This document shows positions 6,846-12,847 of a stretch of DNA of 12,847 nt, piece after piece; the first letter of the stretch is position 1; each line of letters opens with the position of its first letter. This DNA is from Sphingomonadales bacterium (GTDB taxonomy: Bacteria; Pseudomonadota; Alphaproteobacteria; Sphingomonadales; Sphingomonadaceae). The position numbers were made by a program, and so were the translations under genes. The stretch spans positions 1 to 12,847 of the forward strand of contig JAFLDC010000032.1 in NCBI GenBank assembly GCA_017302775.1, written 5' to 3'. Below the pieces are notes generated by a model, which saw only the letters and a program-made list of their open reading frames with translations, did not search any database and was not told the DNA's origin.

Positions 6846-7303
6846 AGTACCCGCCAGACCCACAGCTTGATGCCCGCGGCGTAGCGCGCGCCTGCGCAGA
6901 TGAAGATCGAGCGGTTCATCCAATCGTACTTGCCCGTCGGCGCAATAAATTCAGGCACGGTACGGAAATAGTACTCGGCCGGATCGACGTCTTCTCCACG
7001 CGCCAGCCGCGCCATCACCTCAGGAGGACCGTGACGCAGACCCTTGTTGCGGATCTGGATGATTACGCCGTCATCGGTTTCCAACGCATAGATCGCATCC
7101 GCGACAGTAACACCGTCGCCGCGTGTGACCTGCCAATCCGCTGCATTCCCCATCAGCCTGCCTTTGATAAGCGGCCCTTCGACCCGTCCGCCGGCAAAGA
7201 TCGGGATGATCCGGCGCGCTCCATCAGGCGTGTCGCCGATTGGGATCGGCGCACCGAGATCGCCGCCCGCTTCATAAACGAATTCAAGGCCTGGCTTGAT
7301 CAT
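6842..7303 (-). CDS. DUF3237 (UPF0311) family protein
   Basis: This is a 153-residue soluble protein of the DUF3237 family, whose biochemical role I do not know. Family blocks seen are PIFAGGRVEGPLIKGRLM (residues 35-51), GADW-like NAADWQVTRGDG (53-64), AIYALETDDGVIIQIRNKG (70-88), EYYFRTVPEF (110-119) and a C-terminal Y-W-N...G.R beta region. It looks like a small beta-barrel. There is no signal peptide or membrane segment. The ATG at 7303 overlaps the dioxygenase stop (ATGA, 7300-7303) and its own ribosome site is weak, so translation is probably coupled to the dioxygenase. This suggests a job on the same substrate or product, such as binding, isomerisation or lyase chemistry, but nothing in the sequence settles it. 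Its TAG is antiparallel to the stop of the ThDP gene within one CTAG. Confidence 0.8.
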   Translation of the reverse strand: MIKPGLEFVYEAGGDLGAPIPIGDTPDGARRIIPIFAGGRVEGPLIKGRLMGNAADWQVTRGDGVTVADAIYALETDDGVIIQIRNKGLRHGPPEVMARLARGEDVDPAEYYFRTVPEFIAPTGKYDWMNRSIFICAGARYAAGIKLWVWRVL

Positions 7304-8784
7304 GCTGCGAGCCCGATCTGGTCCGCTCTGGCGAAATTGCCATGGAGGCCGAAGCGCAGACGAATCGGCACATTGATAGTGGCGATCGGACCCTTTTCAA
7401 TCTCCAGCGCGTCAAACAACAGCAGGTCACTGCGGTGTTCGTCCAACCGGTTGCAAACCTGCACGATCCAGCCATCCCCTTCAGGCGCCGCTTTGCTGCG
7501 CGGGATAAAGCAAGGCTCCTGCAAACTGGAAACCGGGCCGCACCACCAGTGCTGTTCGCGCCCGGTGTAGTGATCGATCAGATACAGGCAGTTCATCAGG
7601 AAACCGCCCGCACTTCCGCCCTTCAATTCGACCGGACGCTTCATATCCATTTCCAGCATCCAGCCATATCGGTATGGTTTTCCGGCAAAGCGATCATCGA
7701 TCCGCGGAAACTCACCCGCTGTCTCAGTCAACTGGGTGATGCTTTCGAAGGCGTCGGAGTTGGACGCCATATCGACGGTCCAGCGGGTGAGATAGCTCAT
7801 CGCCTCAACCGGGTTGAATGGCGCGCCATGCACGTCGGGGAAGAATGGAAACATGTTGTTCTTGGCTACCGGGATATCGAAGTGGACCTTACTCCCTTCC
7901 TGGAAGGCATTCATGACGTGGCTGTTGAAACAGTTATCCGTCCTGAACCAGCGGATGTCTTCGCCGGTTGCTCCCTTGTGCCGTGGCAGAACGCCAAGAT
8001 AGACGGGCAGGCTGGTATCGAAACCGAAATGCGGCAGCCCCTTTTCCAGTCGCTCCCATGATCCGATCGACGGCATGATGTTGAAAACCGCATAGTCGTC
8101 GGTAATCGCGAAGTCATGCATCATGCAGTAGTAGGGGACCTTGAACCAGATCTCATGGACCAGGGCACCTTCGGGGGTGATTTCATAGAAGGTGCAATCG
8201 TCGGTGCAGAGACCCGTCGAGGCATAGCCGAATCCGATCATGTTGCCGGTTCTGGGGTCAATCTTGGGATGTGCGGTAAAGGTCTGCCCGCTCATCTTTT
8301 GGCCGCTTTCCGCATTGGCGAACCAAGTAAAGCCCTCCGTCTCCATCGTCCCGGCGTCCATCACCAGGGCTGGCGAGTCTTCCTTGAGCGCGTAAAGCTT
8401 ACCGCCGTGAATCCAGGCATTGGTGTTGGCGGTAGAACGGATCTGTCCTTTGACGCTTTCGTCGTCAGTCAGCGGGTTGCGGTAGTTGCCAAAAAGGGCA
8501 TGGCCGGCCTTGTGCTCCAGCTTCCATTTATCGGTTTGCGCCCAGCGTTGCTTGAAATCGCATTGGCCATCGTGAAAGTGAAACCGGGTTATCATCCCGT
8601 CGCCATTGAAAGAAATGTCGTCACCCATCCGGGGAGGGAACTGTGGGTCAGGCTGGACTCGAAAGAAGGCGCCGTTTAGTTCCACCGGTATTTCGCCCTG
8701 ATGCACCAGATTGGCAATGTCGGCCTCGATCCGGGAAGGCGTATTGAAACCGGTAAAATTCGGGGTGTCAGGGAAATGGGCCAT
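7300..8784 (-). CDS. Lignostilbene alpha,beta-dioxygenase (carotenoid oxygenase family)
   Basis: This 494-residue seven-bladed-propeller Fe(II) enzyme has its four iron histidines visible at H172 (TAHPKID), H223 (MMHDFAIT), H289 (NSHVMNAF) and H481 (RFGLHGNF), with spacing as recalled for the characterised enzyme NOV1. The residues that set stilbene specificity there, Phe59, Tyr101 and Lys134, are present at identical numbers (DISFNGDGM, GNYRNP, YALKEDS), so a 4-hydroxystilbene is far likelier than a carotenoid. The enzyme uses O2 to split the interphenyl double bond into two aromatic aldehydes. The ATG at 8784 was chosen for its GAGGAGAGG ribosome site (8799-8791); the frame extends upstream across the marR promoter and that part is not coding. 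It is divergent from marR and coupled by ATGA to the DUF3237 gene. Its -10 box lies within the proposed MarR operator. Confidence 0.92.
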   Translation of the reverse strand: MAHFPDTPNFTGFNTPSRIEADIANLVHQGEIPVELNGAFFRVQPDPQFPPRMGDDISFNGDGMITRFHFHDGQCDFKQRWAQTDKWKLEHKAGHALFGNYRNPLTDDESVKGQIRSTANTNAWIHGGKLYALKEDSPALVMDAGTMETEGFTWFANAESGQKMSGQTFTAHPKIDPRTGNMIGFGYASTGLCTDDCTFYEITPEGALVHEIWFKVPYYCMMHDFAITDDYAVFNIMPSIGSWERLEKGLPHFGFDTSLPVYLGVLPRHKGATGEDIRWFRTDNCFNSHVMNAFQEGSKVHFDIPVAKNNMFPFFPDVHGAPFNPVEAMSYLTRWTVDMASNSDAFESITQLTETAGEFPRIDDRFAGKPYRYGWMLEMDMKRPVELKGGSAGGFLMNCLYLIDHYTGREQHWWCGPVSSLQEPCFIPRSKAAPEGDGWIVQVCNRLDEHRSDLLLFDALEIEKGPIATINVPIRLRFGLHGNFARADQIGLAA

Positions 8785-8801
8785 TGCATCCTCTCCTCGA
8801 C

Positions 8802-8821
8802 TAGGATTGTATGCAATACTA
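8802..8821. promoter_or_regulatory. Putative MarR operator in the divergent dioxygenase/marR promoter
   Basis: The half-sites TAGgATTG (8802-8809) and CAATaCTA (8814-8821) form an imperfect palindrome in which 8 of 10 opposed bases pair. Read on the minus strand, 8807-8822 matches the element at 341-356 (shared pattern TWAGTAWTGCATACWA). It sits in the 54-base region between the dioxygenase and marR starts, so one bound dimer could control both genes and give autoregulation. Confidence 0.65.
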
Positions 8822-8833
8822 ACGAATAGGCAA
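8806..8833 (-). promoter_or_regulatory. Candidate sigma-70-type promoter of the dioxygenase-DUF3237 unit
   Basis: On the minus strand, TTGCCT (8833-8828) and TACAAT (8811-8806) are 16 bases apart, close to the -35/-10 consensus and in good position for the ATG at 8784 with a leader of about 15 bases that is mostly the ribosome site. The -10 box lies inside the palindrome 8802-8821, the classic layout for repression. No equally clear pair was found for marR itself. Confidence 0.5.
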
Positions 8834-8838
8834 GCGCG

Positions 8839-9312
8839 ATGCGAGTGAGGGACGACGACTTGGACGCGGTCACGACAGTCGAACACGATGACGGCGATAT
8901 TGGCGAGATCAATTCGATTGTCGGCTTCCATATCCGGCTGGCGCATGGTGCATGCTATCGCCATTTTACCGAGACGTTTGCCGACCTGGAACTGACGCAA
9001 AAGCAGGTCTCGGTGATGTGGCTGGTGTCCGATCACCCCGGAATTTCGCAAATCGATCTGGGCCAGCGGCTACGCATGGACCGGGCGACAACCATGACGA
9101 TCATCAACCGGTTACAGTCCCGTCACTACTTGCGCCGGGAAAAGTCGCCCACCGACGGCCGCAAGCAGGCGCTGTTTCTTGAACCGGACGGGGAGAAGGC
9201 ACTTATCGCCGCCAAGAAGGCCATTCAGGAGCACGAGGCCTGGGTCAAAGGTCGTTTCACCGAAGCCGAAGTGAGGACACTGGTAGAACTGCTGACACGT
9301 ATCCACGAATAG
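8839..9312 (+). CDS. MarR-family transcriptional regulator
   Basis: The 157-residue protein has an acidic N-terminal extension (about 1-22), a dimerisation helix, and a winged helix-turn-helix at about 50-115: LTQKQVSVMWLVSDHPGISQ, then the recognition region DLGQRLRMDRATTMTIINRL and the wing SPTDGRKQALFLEPDGEK, which is the MarR DxR signature. A C-terminal helix completes the dimer interface. MarR repressors usually leave DNA on binding a phenolic ligand or acyl-CoA; sphingomonad precedents in lignin catabolism include FerC and DdvR. It is divergent from the lignostilbene dioxygenase, with a palindrome between them and a matching site before the NTF2 operon, so it probably controls the whole block and itself. 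The ATG at 8839 has only a modest AGG upstream; the GTG at 8845 is a possible alternative. The effector is unknown. Confidence 0.9.
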   Translation: MRVRDDDLDAVTTVEHDDGDIGEINSIVGFHIRLAHGACYRHFTETFADLELTQKQVSVMWLVSDHPGISQIDLGQRLRMDRATTMTIINRLQSRHYLRREKSPTDGRKQALFLEPDGEKALIAAKKAIQEHEAWVKGRFTEAEVRTLVELLTRIHE

Positions 9313-9339
9313 GAGCGGTCGGGGAGAGGACAGACGAAC

Positions 9340-10713
9340 ATGACTGATAGCGCAGCACGCGATCCTCAACGCGTTATTGACGATTTGCCGATGAACTGGC
9401 GTCAGTATGCGGTGATTGCGCTGATGGTCGTCCTCAATGCGCTCGACGGTTTCGACGTACTGTCGAGCGCTTTTGCATCCCCGGGAATCTCGAAAGCCTG
9501 GGGCGTTCCGCGTGAAGCATTGGGCGTCATGCTCTCAGCTGAACTGGTGGGCATGGGGTTCGGGTCGGTTCTGCTTGGCGGATTGGCAGATACGCGCGGA
9601 CGCAAGCCAACCATGCTGGTCTGCCTTATCATCATGGCAGCGGGGATGTATTTCGCGCACGCATCGGGGGGGGTTACCGAGCTTTCGATCTGGCGGTTTA
9701 TCACCGGCCTGGGGATCGGCGGAATGCTGACCGCAACCAACGCTGTAACCGCTGAAAGCACCAGCAAGGCCGGCCGCAACCTCGCGATGGCGATCTATGT
9801 CATCGGCTATCCGCTGGGCGGCGTATTCGGCGGCCTGGTGGCACAAACCTGGTTGTTGCCGAACTACGATTGGCGGGCCGTCTTCCTGTTCGGAGCGGTG
9901 GTGACCGCGGCCATGGTGCCGTTGGTTGCGGTGCTGGTGCCCGAAACGCCGGCATTCTTTGCCGCAACACGGCCAGCAGATGCACTCGCCCGGATCAATC
10001 GATCGCTGGTCGTTTTCGGCAAGCCGCCGATCGCTGCTCTGCCCGCGGTCGAGCCTGGCGCCCCGCGCCCGAAGCTGACCGACATCCTTGCCAATCCGCG
10101 CCTGAGGCCCGTTACATTGCTGCTGGCATTCGGCTATATGTTTCACACCATCACATTCTACTATATCCTCAAATGGGCGGTGAAAATCGTGGCCGATCAT
10201 CCGCCCGGCTATGCTCCGCCAGAAGCGGCCAGCGTTTTGACCTTTGCCAATATCGGCGGCGCGCTGGGCGGCCTGTTGCTCGGCTTTCTGATGAAGCGCT
10301 GGGCGATCAAGGGCCCAACCGTCGCGATGCTGGTGCTGGCTGTCCTGGCCGTTACCGCATTTGGTATGGGCTATGGCAGCCTTGGTGCCTGGCGTGCTGC
10401 GGCTTTTGCCGCGATGTTCTTTTGCAATGGCGCGATCGTCGGCTTTTATTCCGCGTTTGCGCTCGGTTTTCCGGCGTTCGCGCGTGCCACCGGCACCGGT
10501 TTCGTGCTGGGGGTCGGTCGCCTGGGCGCGGCTGGATCACCGATCATTGCCGGATTCCTGTTCAAGGCCTTCGGCGACGACCAATTGTTATTGGTTTCGT
10601 TCTGCATGTCGCTCGGTTCGCTTGCCGCACTGCTGCTGTTTCTGCTTTTGCCAATGCGCAATGGCGATGCCGAGATAGCAAACGACCTTGAGGGCAAACC
10701 GGCACCGATATAA
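9340..10713 (+). CDS. MFS transporter, aromatic acid:H+ symporter type
   Basis: This is a 457-residue, 12-helix inner-membrane carrier. Helix 1 has NALDGFD (D36, D39), matching the acidic motif needed for transport in PcaK-type aromatic acid:H+ symporters. The loop 2-3 motif GGLADTRGRKPT (80-91), RFITGLGIGG (119-128), a GYPLGGVFGG segment and VPETPAFF (200-207) after helix 6 also fit that family. Import of a lignin-derived aromatic acid is the likely role; DdvK, the DDVA importer of Sphingobium SYK-6, is a precedent of the same class near a MarR gene. It follows marR by 27 bases with a GGGGAGAGG ribosome site, so it is probably co-transcribed and induced by the same ligand. The substrate is inferred from context only. 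Confidence 0.87.
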   Translation: MTDSAARDPQRVIDDLPMNWRQYAVIALMVVLNALDGFDVLSSAFASPGISKAWGVPREALGVMLSAELVGMGFGSVLLGGLADTRGRKPTMLVCLIIMAAGMYFAHASGGVTELSIWRFITGLGIGGMLTATNAVTAESTSKAGRNLAMAIYVIGYPLGGVFGGLVAQTWLLPNYDWRAVFLFGAVVTAAMVPLVAVLVPETPAFFAATRPADALARINRSLVVFGKPPIAALPAVEPGAPRPKLTDILANPRLRPVTLLLAFGYMFHTITFYYILKWAVKIVADHPPGYAPPEAASVLTFANIGGALGGLLLGFLMKRWAIKGPTVAMLVLAVLAVTAFGMGYGSLGAWRAAAFAAMFFCNGAIVGFYSAFALGFPAFARATGTGFVLGVGRLGAAGSPIIAGFLFKAFGDDQLLLVSFCMSLGSLAALLLFLLLPMRNGDAEIANDLEGKPAPI

Positions 10714-10730
10714 GGTTGCTCGTTGCAACC
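10714..10730 (+). repeat. Short hairpin between the MFS and VOC genes
   Basis: GGTTGC (10714-10719) and GCAACC (10725-10730) pair perfectly around TCGTT, starting at the base after the MFS stop. The VOC ribosome site AAGGAGA follows at 10734. There is no T-run, so it is more likely an intercistronic mRNA structure than a terminator. Confidence 0.4.
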
Positions 10731-10746
10731 AATAAGGAGAGATGAC

Positions 10747-11127
10747 ATGTACAGTCACAACATGGTCGGATCGAACGATCTGGCCAGGTCAAAGCTCTTT
10801 TACGACGCTACATTCAAGGCGATCGGCGGCAGGGAAGCCATCGTGGATGATCGCGGTCGGCTGATATATGTGCACAATGGAGGGACATTTCTTGTCACAG
10901 CCCCGATCGACGGGGAACCGGCTACCTACGGCAACGGCGCCACGATTGGCTTCGCCATGAACAGCCCGGAACAGGCCGATGCCTGGCATGCCGCCGGTAT
11001 CGCTGCGGGAGGAACGGCGATCGAAGATCCGCCGGGCGTGCGTGAAGGCGGATCGGGCAAGATGTATCTGGCCTATCTGCGCGATCCCGATGGAAACAAG
11101 CTGTGCGCGCTACACCGCATGAAATGA
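10747..11127 (+). CDS. VOC (glyoxalase/bleomycin resistance/dioxygenase fold) protein
   Basis: This 126-residue, single-domain vicinal-oxygen-chelate protein has two beta-alpha-beta-beta-beta halves: MYSHNMVGSNDLARSKLFYD with His4 as a possible metal ligand, FLVTAPIDGEPATYGNG in the middle, and the C-terminal half IGFAMNSPEQADAWHAAG to YLAYLRDPDGNKLCALHR. The family includes glyoxalases, isomerases and small extradiol dioxygenases, and the substrate cannot be told from sequence. An aldehyde- or thiol-adduct-related role would fit a cluster that makes reactive aldehydes. The ATG at 10747 has AAGGAGA 6 bases upstream; the frame reaches back to a TTG in the preceding hairpin, which is not a credible start. 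It overlaps fdhD by ATGA (11124-11127), so the two are probably translated together. Confidence 0.85.
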   Translation: MYSHNMVGSNDLARSKLFYDATFKAIGGREAIVDDRGRLIYVHNGGTFLVTAPIDGEPATYGNGATIGFAMNSPEQADAWHAAGIAAGGTAIEDPPGVREGGSGKMYLAYLRDPDGNKLCALHRMK

Positions 11128-11906
11128 AACATCCAGTCGCCATCCGGCCGGACGGTACCCAACGGGCGCTGGCCCGTTCATGGGTACCCGAAGTGCCGGT
11201 GGCACTCGAATTCAATGGCCTTTCCTACGCCGTCATGATGGCGACCCCGCGGGATCTCGAAGACTTCGCCACCGGGTTTGCCCTGTGTGAAGGATTGGCA
11301 GCGTGCCCTGCTGACTTAGCCGACATCGCTGAAGCACAAGTCAATCTGGGCTGGATCGTTCGGGCGTCACTCACCGGTGTGGGTATCGACAAGCTGACAG
11401 AGCGTGTCCGCAGCAGGGTCGCTGAATCCAGCTGCGGACTGTGCGGAATTGAAAATCTGGCAGAGGTTGCCCGGGTGCTGCCAACGGTGGCGCCACATAC
11501 CCGCATTGCGCCCGCTGCAATTTTCAGCGCGCTTTCCCGATTGCGCGATCTCCAGCCGCTAGGCCTTGAAACAGGGGCTGCTCATGCCGCTGCTTTCGTG
11601 TCTGCGGATGGCACCATTGGCACCGTGCGCGAGGATGTTGGCCGGCACAATGCGCTCGACAAACTGATTGGCGCGATGGCCCGCGCTGGTTGCCTGCTCT
11701 CCCCGGGTTTCGTGCTTTCCACCGCCCGTTGCAGTTATGAAATCGTTGAAAAATCGGTCCGCGCCGGCGCAACCACGCTGGTAACGCTGTCATTGCCAAC
11801 ATCGATGGCGGTTGAGCGAGCCCGCGCTTCGGGGTTGAGCCTGTGGGCCTTGGCCCGCGATGACGAGGTTATCCTGGTGAATGATGCGGCGGCATTTCCG
11901 GCCTGA
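11124..11906 (+). CDS. fdhD: Formate dehydrogenase accessory sulfurtransferase FdhD
   Basis: The 260-residue protein is of normal FdhD length. FdhD passes sulfur from IscS to the molybdenum or tungsten bis-MGD cofactor, making formate dehydrogenase active. Landmarks seen are EVPVALEFNG, MMATPRDLEDFATGFALCEG, the sulfur-carrying pair in SSCGLCGIE (C104, C107), GAAHAAAF, EDVGRHNALDKLIG and STARCSYEIVEKSVRAG. The ATG at 11124 overlaps the VOC stop (ATGA) and gives a typical N-terminus; an upstream GTG at 11103 is less likely. No formate dehydrogenase is present in the window, so its client must lie elsewhere. Co-location with a candidate formaldehyde-releasing lyase and with vanillate production (a methoxy-group source) suggests a link to C1 oxidation, but that is inference. 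A strong hairpin lies in its 5' coding region. Confidence 0.95.
   Translation: MKHPVAIRPDGTQRALARSWVPEVPVALEFNGLSYAVMMATPRDLEDFATGFALCEGLAACPADLADIAEAQVNLGWIVRASLTGVGIDKLTERVRSRVAESSCGLCGIENLAEVARVLPTVAPHTRIAPAAIFSALSRLRDLQPLGLETGAAHAAAFVSADGTIGTVREDVGRHNALDKLIGAMARAGCLLSPGFVLSTARCSYEIVEKSVRAGATTLVTLSLPTSMAVERARASGLSLWALARDDEVILVNDAAAFPA
11154..11188 (+). repeat. Long hairpin in the 5' coding region of fdhD
   Basis: Left arm GGTACCC (11154-11160) plus AACGGGC (11161-11167) pairs with GCCCGTT (11172-11178) and GGGTACC (11182-11188). The loop is GCTG and the right arm has a 3-base bulge CAT. That gives 14 Watson-Crick pairs beginning 30 bases after the start codon, in codons of residues 11-22. 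It is much stronger than expected inside a coding region and could slow ribosomes or be a regulatory RNA fold. Confidence 0.55.
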
Positions 11907-11921
11907 TCCGGGATGATATCA

Positions 11922-12512
11922 TCAGCGCGCCAACAAGAATACGGCATGTTCGGCGCGCCAGGCTGCTGCAGCCGCACTGGTCGGCCGATCCCCGGAAAGG
12001 AACCACTCTCCTTCAACCCGGTACCCCTTGGCCAGCACCAGCTCGCGAAAGTCACGCACGGTCACATGGTGGATATTCGGTGTCTCGTACCAAGCCACCG
12101 GCAGCAGCCGCGTCACAGGCATGCGCCCGTTCCACAACAGACTAAGCCGGACTTTCCAATGTGCAAAGTTGGGAAACGATACAAACGCCTTGCGCCCTAC
12201 CCGCAACAGTTCATCGAGTACCAGGTCAGGCCGCTTGGTAGTCTGCAGCGTCTGACTTAGAATCGCGTAGTCGAACGCAGCATCGGGATAGTCTGCCAGG
12301 TCGGTATCCGCGTCACCCTGCATCACCGGCAGCCCTTTGGCGACACATTCGGCCACGCCGCGCGCATCCAATTCCATCCCGCGGGCATCCACTTGCTGCT
12401 GGTCGCGAAGCACCGCCATCAACGCTCCATCGCCGCAGCCGACATCAAGCACCCGGCTGCCCGGCGCTACGTTTGCTGCGATAAGTGCCAGATCAGGACG
12501 CAGCGGGATCAT
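11922..12512 (-). CDS. metW: Methionine biosynthesis protein MetW
   Basis: This 196-residue class I SAM-dependent methyltransferase-fold protein has motif [10 protein letters not shown] (21-29) and the MetW-specific blocks [31 protein letters not shown] and [15 protein letters not shown]. MetW works with MetX in making O-acylhomoserine for methionine and is normally encoded right after metX in proteobacteria, as here. The ATG at 12512 overlaps the metX stop in ATGA (12509-12512), so translation is coupled. Its stop faces the fdhD stop 15 bases away across the perfect 12-base palindrome GATGATATCATC (11912-11923). The gene looks like ordinary chromosomal housekeeping and bounds the catabolic block. 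Confidence 0.95.
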   Translation of the reverse strand: MIPLRPDLALIAANVAPGSRVLDVGCGDGALMAVLRDQQQVDARGMELDARGVAECVAKGLPVMQGDADTDLADYPDAAFDYAILSQTLQTTKRPDLVLDELLRVGRKAFVSFPNFAHWKVRLSLLWNGRMPVTRLLPVAWYETPNIHHVTVRDFRELVLAKGYRVEGEWFLSGDRPTSAAAAAWRAEHAVFLLAR

Positions 12513-12847
12513 TGCCCCAGGAACCCAGCAATTACCCGATCCAGTGCGGGAACATCGAGAAGGAAGCTGTCATGGCCGAATGGGGCTGACAGTTCGACAA
12601 AGCTGACCGGCGCCCCGGCGGCGTTCAGGGCATGGGCAATAGTGCGGCTTTCCGCAGTCGGATAAAGCCAGTCGGTATCGAAGCTGACCAAACAGAATCG
12701 CGCCTTGCTGGCCCCGAATGCGTCAGCCAGCCGCCCACCGTGTTCCTCGGCAAGATCGAAATAATCCATTGCCCGCGTAATGTAGAGGTAAGAGTTCGCA
12801 TCAAACCGATCGGTAAAGCTGAGGCCTTGATGGCGCAAATAGCTTTC
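12509..12847 (-). CDS. metX: Homoserine O-acetyltransferase MetX, C-terminal part (cut by window edge)
   Basis: The frame runs off the right edge, and about 112 C-terminal residues are visible, beginning [20 protein letters not shown]. The run [19 protein letters not shown] is a MetX hallmark. The catalytic Asp is in SFDTDWLYP and the catalytic His in FGHDSFLLD, completing the alpha/beta-hydrolase triad whose Ser lies beyond the window. The enzyme transfers an acyl group from acyl-CoA to homoserine in the cytoplasm, the first committed step of methionine synthesis. It is followed by metW with a 4-base overlap. The TTG at 12838 is internal, not a start. Acetyl versus succinyl donor use cannot be told from this part. 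Confidence 0.93.
   Translation of the reverse strand, partial: ESYLRHQGLSFTDRFDANSYLYITRAMDYFDLAEEHGGRLADAFGASKARFCLVSFDTDWLYPTAESRTIAHALNAAGAPVSFVELSAPFGHDSFLLDVPALDRVIAGFLGQ

Noticed and set aside
6794..8061. Plus-strand open frames of 239-258 codons across the DUF3237 and dioxygenase genes
   Set aside because: These are mirror frames of two well-supported minus-strand genes, and the translations match no family.
7300..8784. Carotenoid or beta-carotene cleavage function for the dioxygenase
   Set aside because: The Tyr101/Lys134 pair and the ALKEDS and TANTN blocks are those of lignostilbene-type enzymes, and the neighbours are lignin genes with no carotenoid genes in view.
8785..9051. Upstream extension of the dioxygenase reading frame
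   Set aside because: It would cross the divergent promoter, palindrome and marR coding region; the ATG at 8784 has a strong ribosome site and gives F59/Y101/K134 numbering equal to NOV1.
11912..11923. Perfect 12-base palindrome GATGATATCATC between fdhD and metW as a terminator
   Set aside because: It has no loop, little GC and no T-run, and is too weak to terminate; its bases overlap the metW stop codon and it may be chance.
1..12847. Mobile elements, CRISPR arrays, tRNA genes or attachment sites
   Set aside because: No transposase or integrase product, no spaced direct repeats and no tRNA-like cloverleaf were found on either strand by reading.

Overview
The window is GC-rich, densely packed bacterial DNA that reads as a Sphingomonadales chromosome (Novosphingobium, Sphingobium or a relative). 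The taxon is inferred from the gene content: a LigW-type 5-carboxyvanillate decarboxylase, a lignostilbene dioxygenase-type carotenoid oxygenase and an NTF2-fold protein resembling sphingomonad diarylpropane lyases, beside a metX-metW pair. No tRNA, rRNA, CRISPR array, insertion sequence, integrase or phage gene was seen. No stretch over 300 bases lacks a gene; the longest gap is about 80 bases (2580-2659).

Layout. (1) 1-314: the 3' end of an MFS transporter. (2) 369-6845, plus strand: a tight five-gene operon encoding an NTF2/SnoaL-like protein, an aldehyde dehydrogenase, LigW-like decarboxylase, an MFS transporter with a long central insert, and a benzoylformate decarboxylase-like ThDP enzyme. 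(3) 8784-6842, minus strand: a lignostilbene dioxygenase coupled by ATGA to a DUF3237 protein. This unit converges on operon 2 so closely that both terminal TAG codons sit in one CTAG. (4) 8839-11906, plus strand: a MarR regulator divergent from the dioxygenase, then an aromatic-acid-type MFS transporter, a VOC-fold protein and FdhD, with short gaps or overlaps. (5) 12847-11922, minus strand: the end of metX and all of metW, ordinary methionine genes that mark the edge of the catabolic block.

How it may work (inference from families). The cluster looks like a lower pathway for lignin-derived diaryl compounds of the beta-1, beta-5 or stilbene type. An importer brings in the dimer. The NTF2 protein removes a one-carbon group to give a 4-hydroxystilbene. 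The dioxygenase splits the stilbene into two aromatic aldehydes, and the aldehyde dehydrogenase oxidises one or both to acids. LigW then decarboxylates the 5-carboxyvanillate-type ring to vanillate. The ThDP enzyme may take a 2-keto-acid branch intermediate, and DUF3237 and VOC are unassigned. FdhD serves formate dehydrogenases and fits a need to burn formaldehyde or formate released by demethylation or deformylation. A closely matching 16-base element upstream of operon 2 and in the marR/dioxygenase divergent promoter suggests one MarR regulon over the whole block.

The most interesting items are the cluster itself, the paired operator, the DUF3237 protein tied to the dioxygenase, the ThDP enzyme without an obvious substrate, the shared-stop convergent junction, and several strong RNA hairpins at gene junctions and near the fdhD start.
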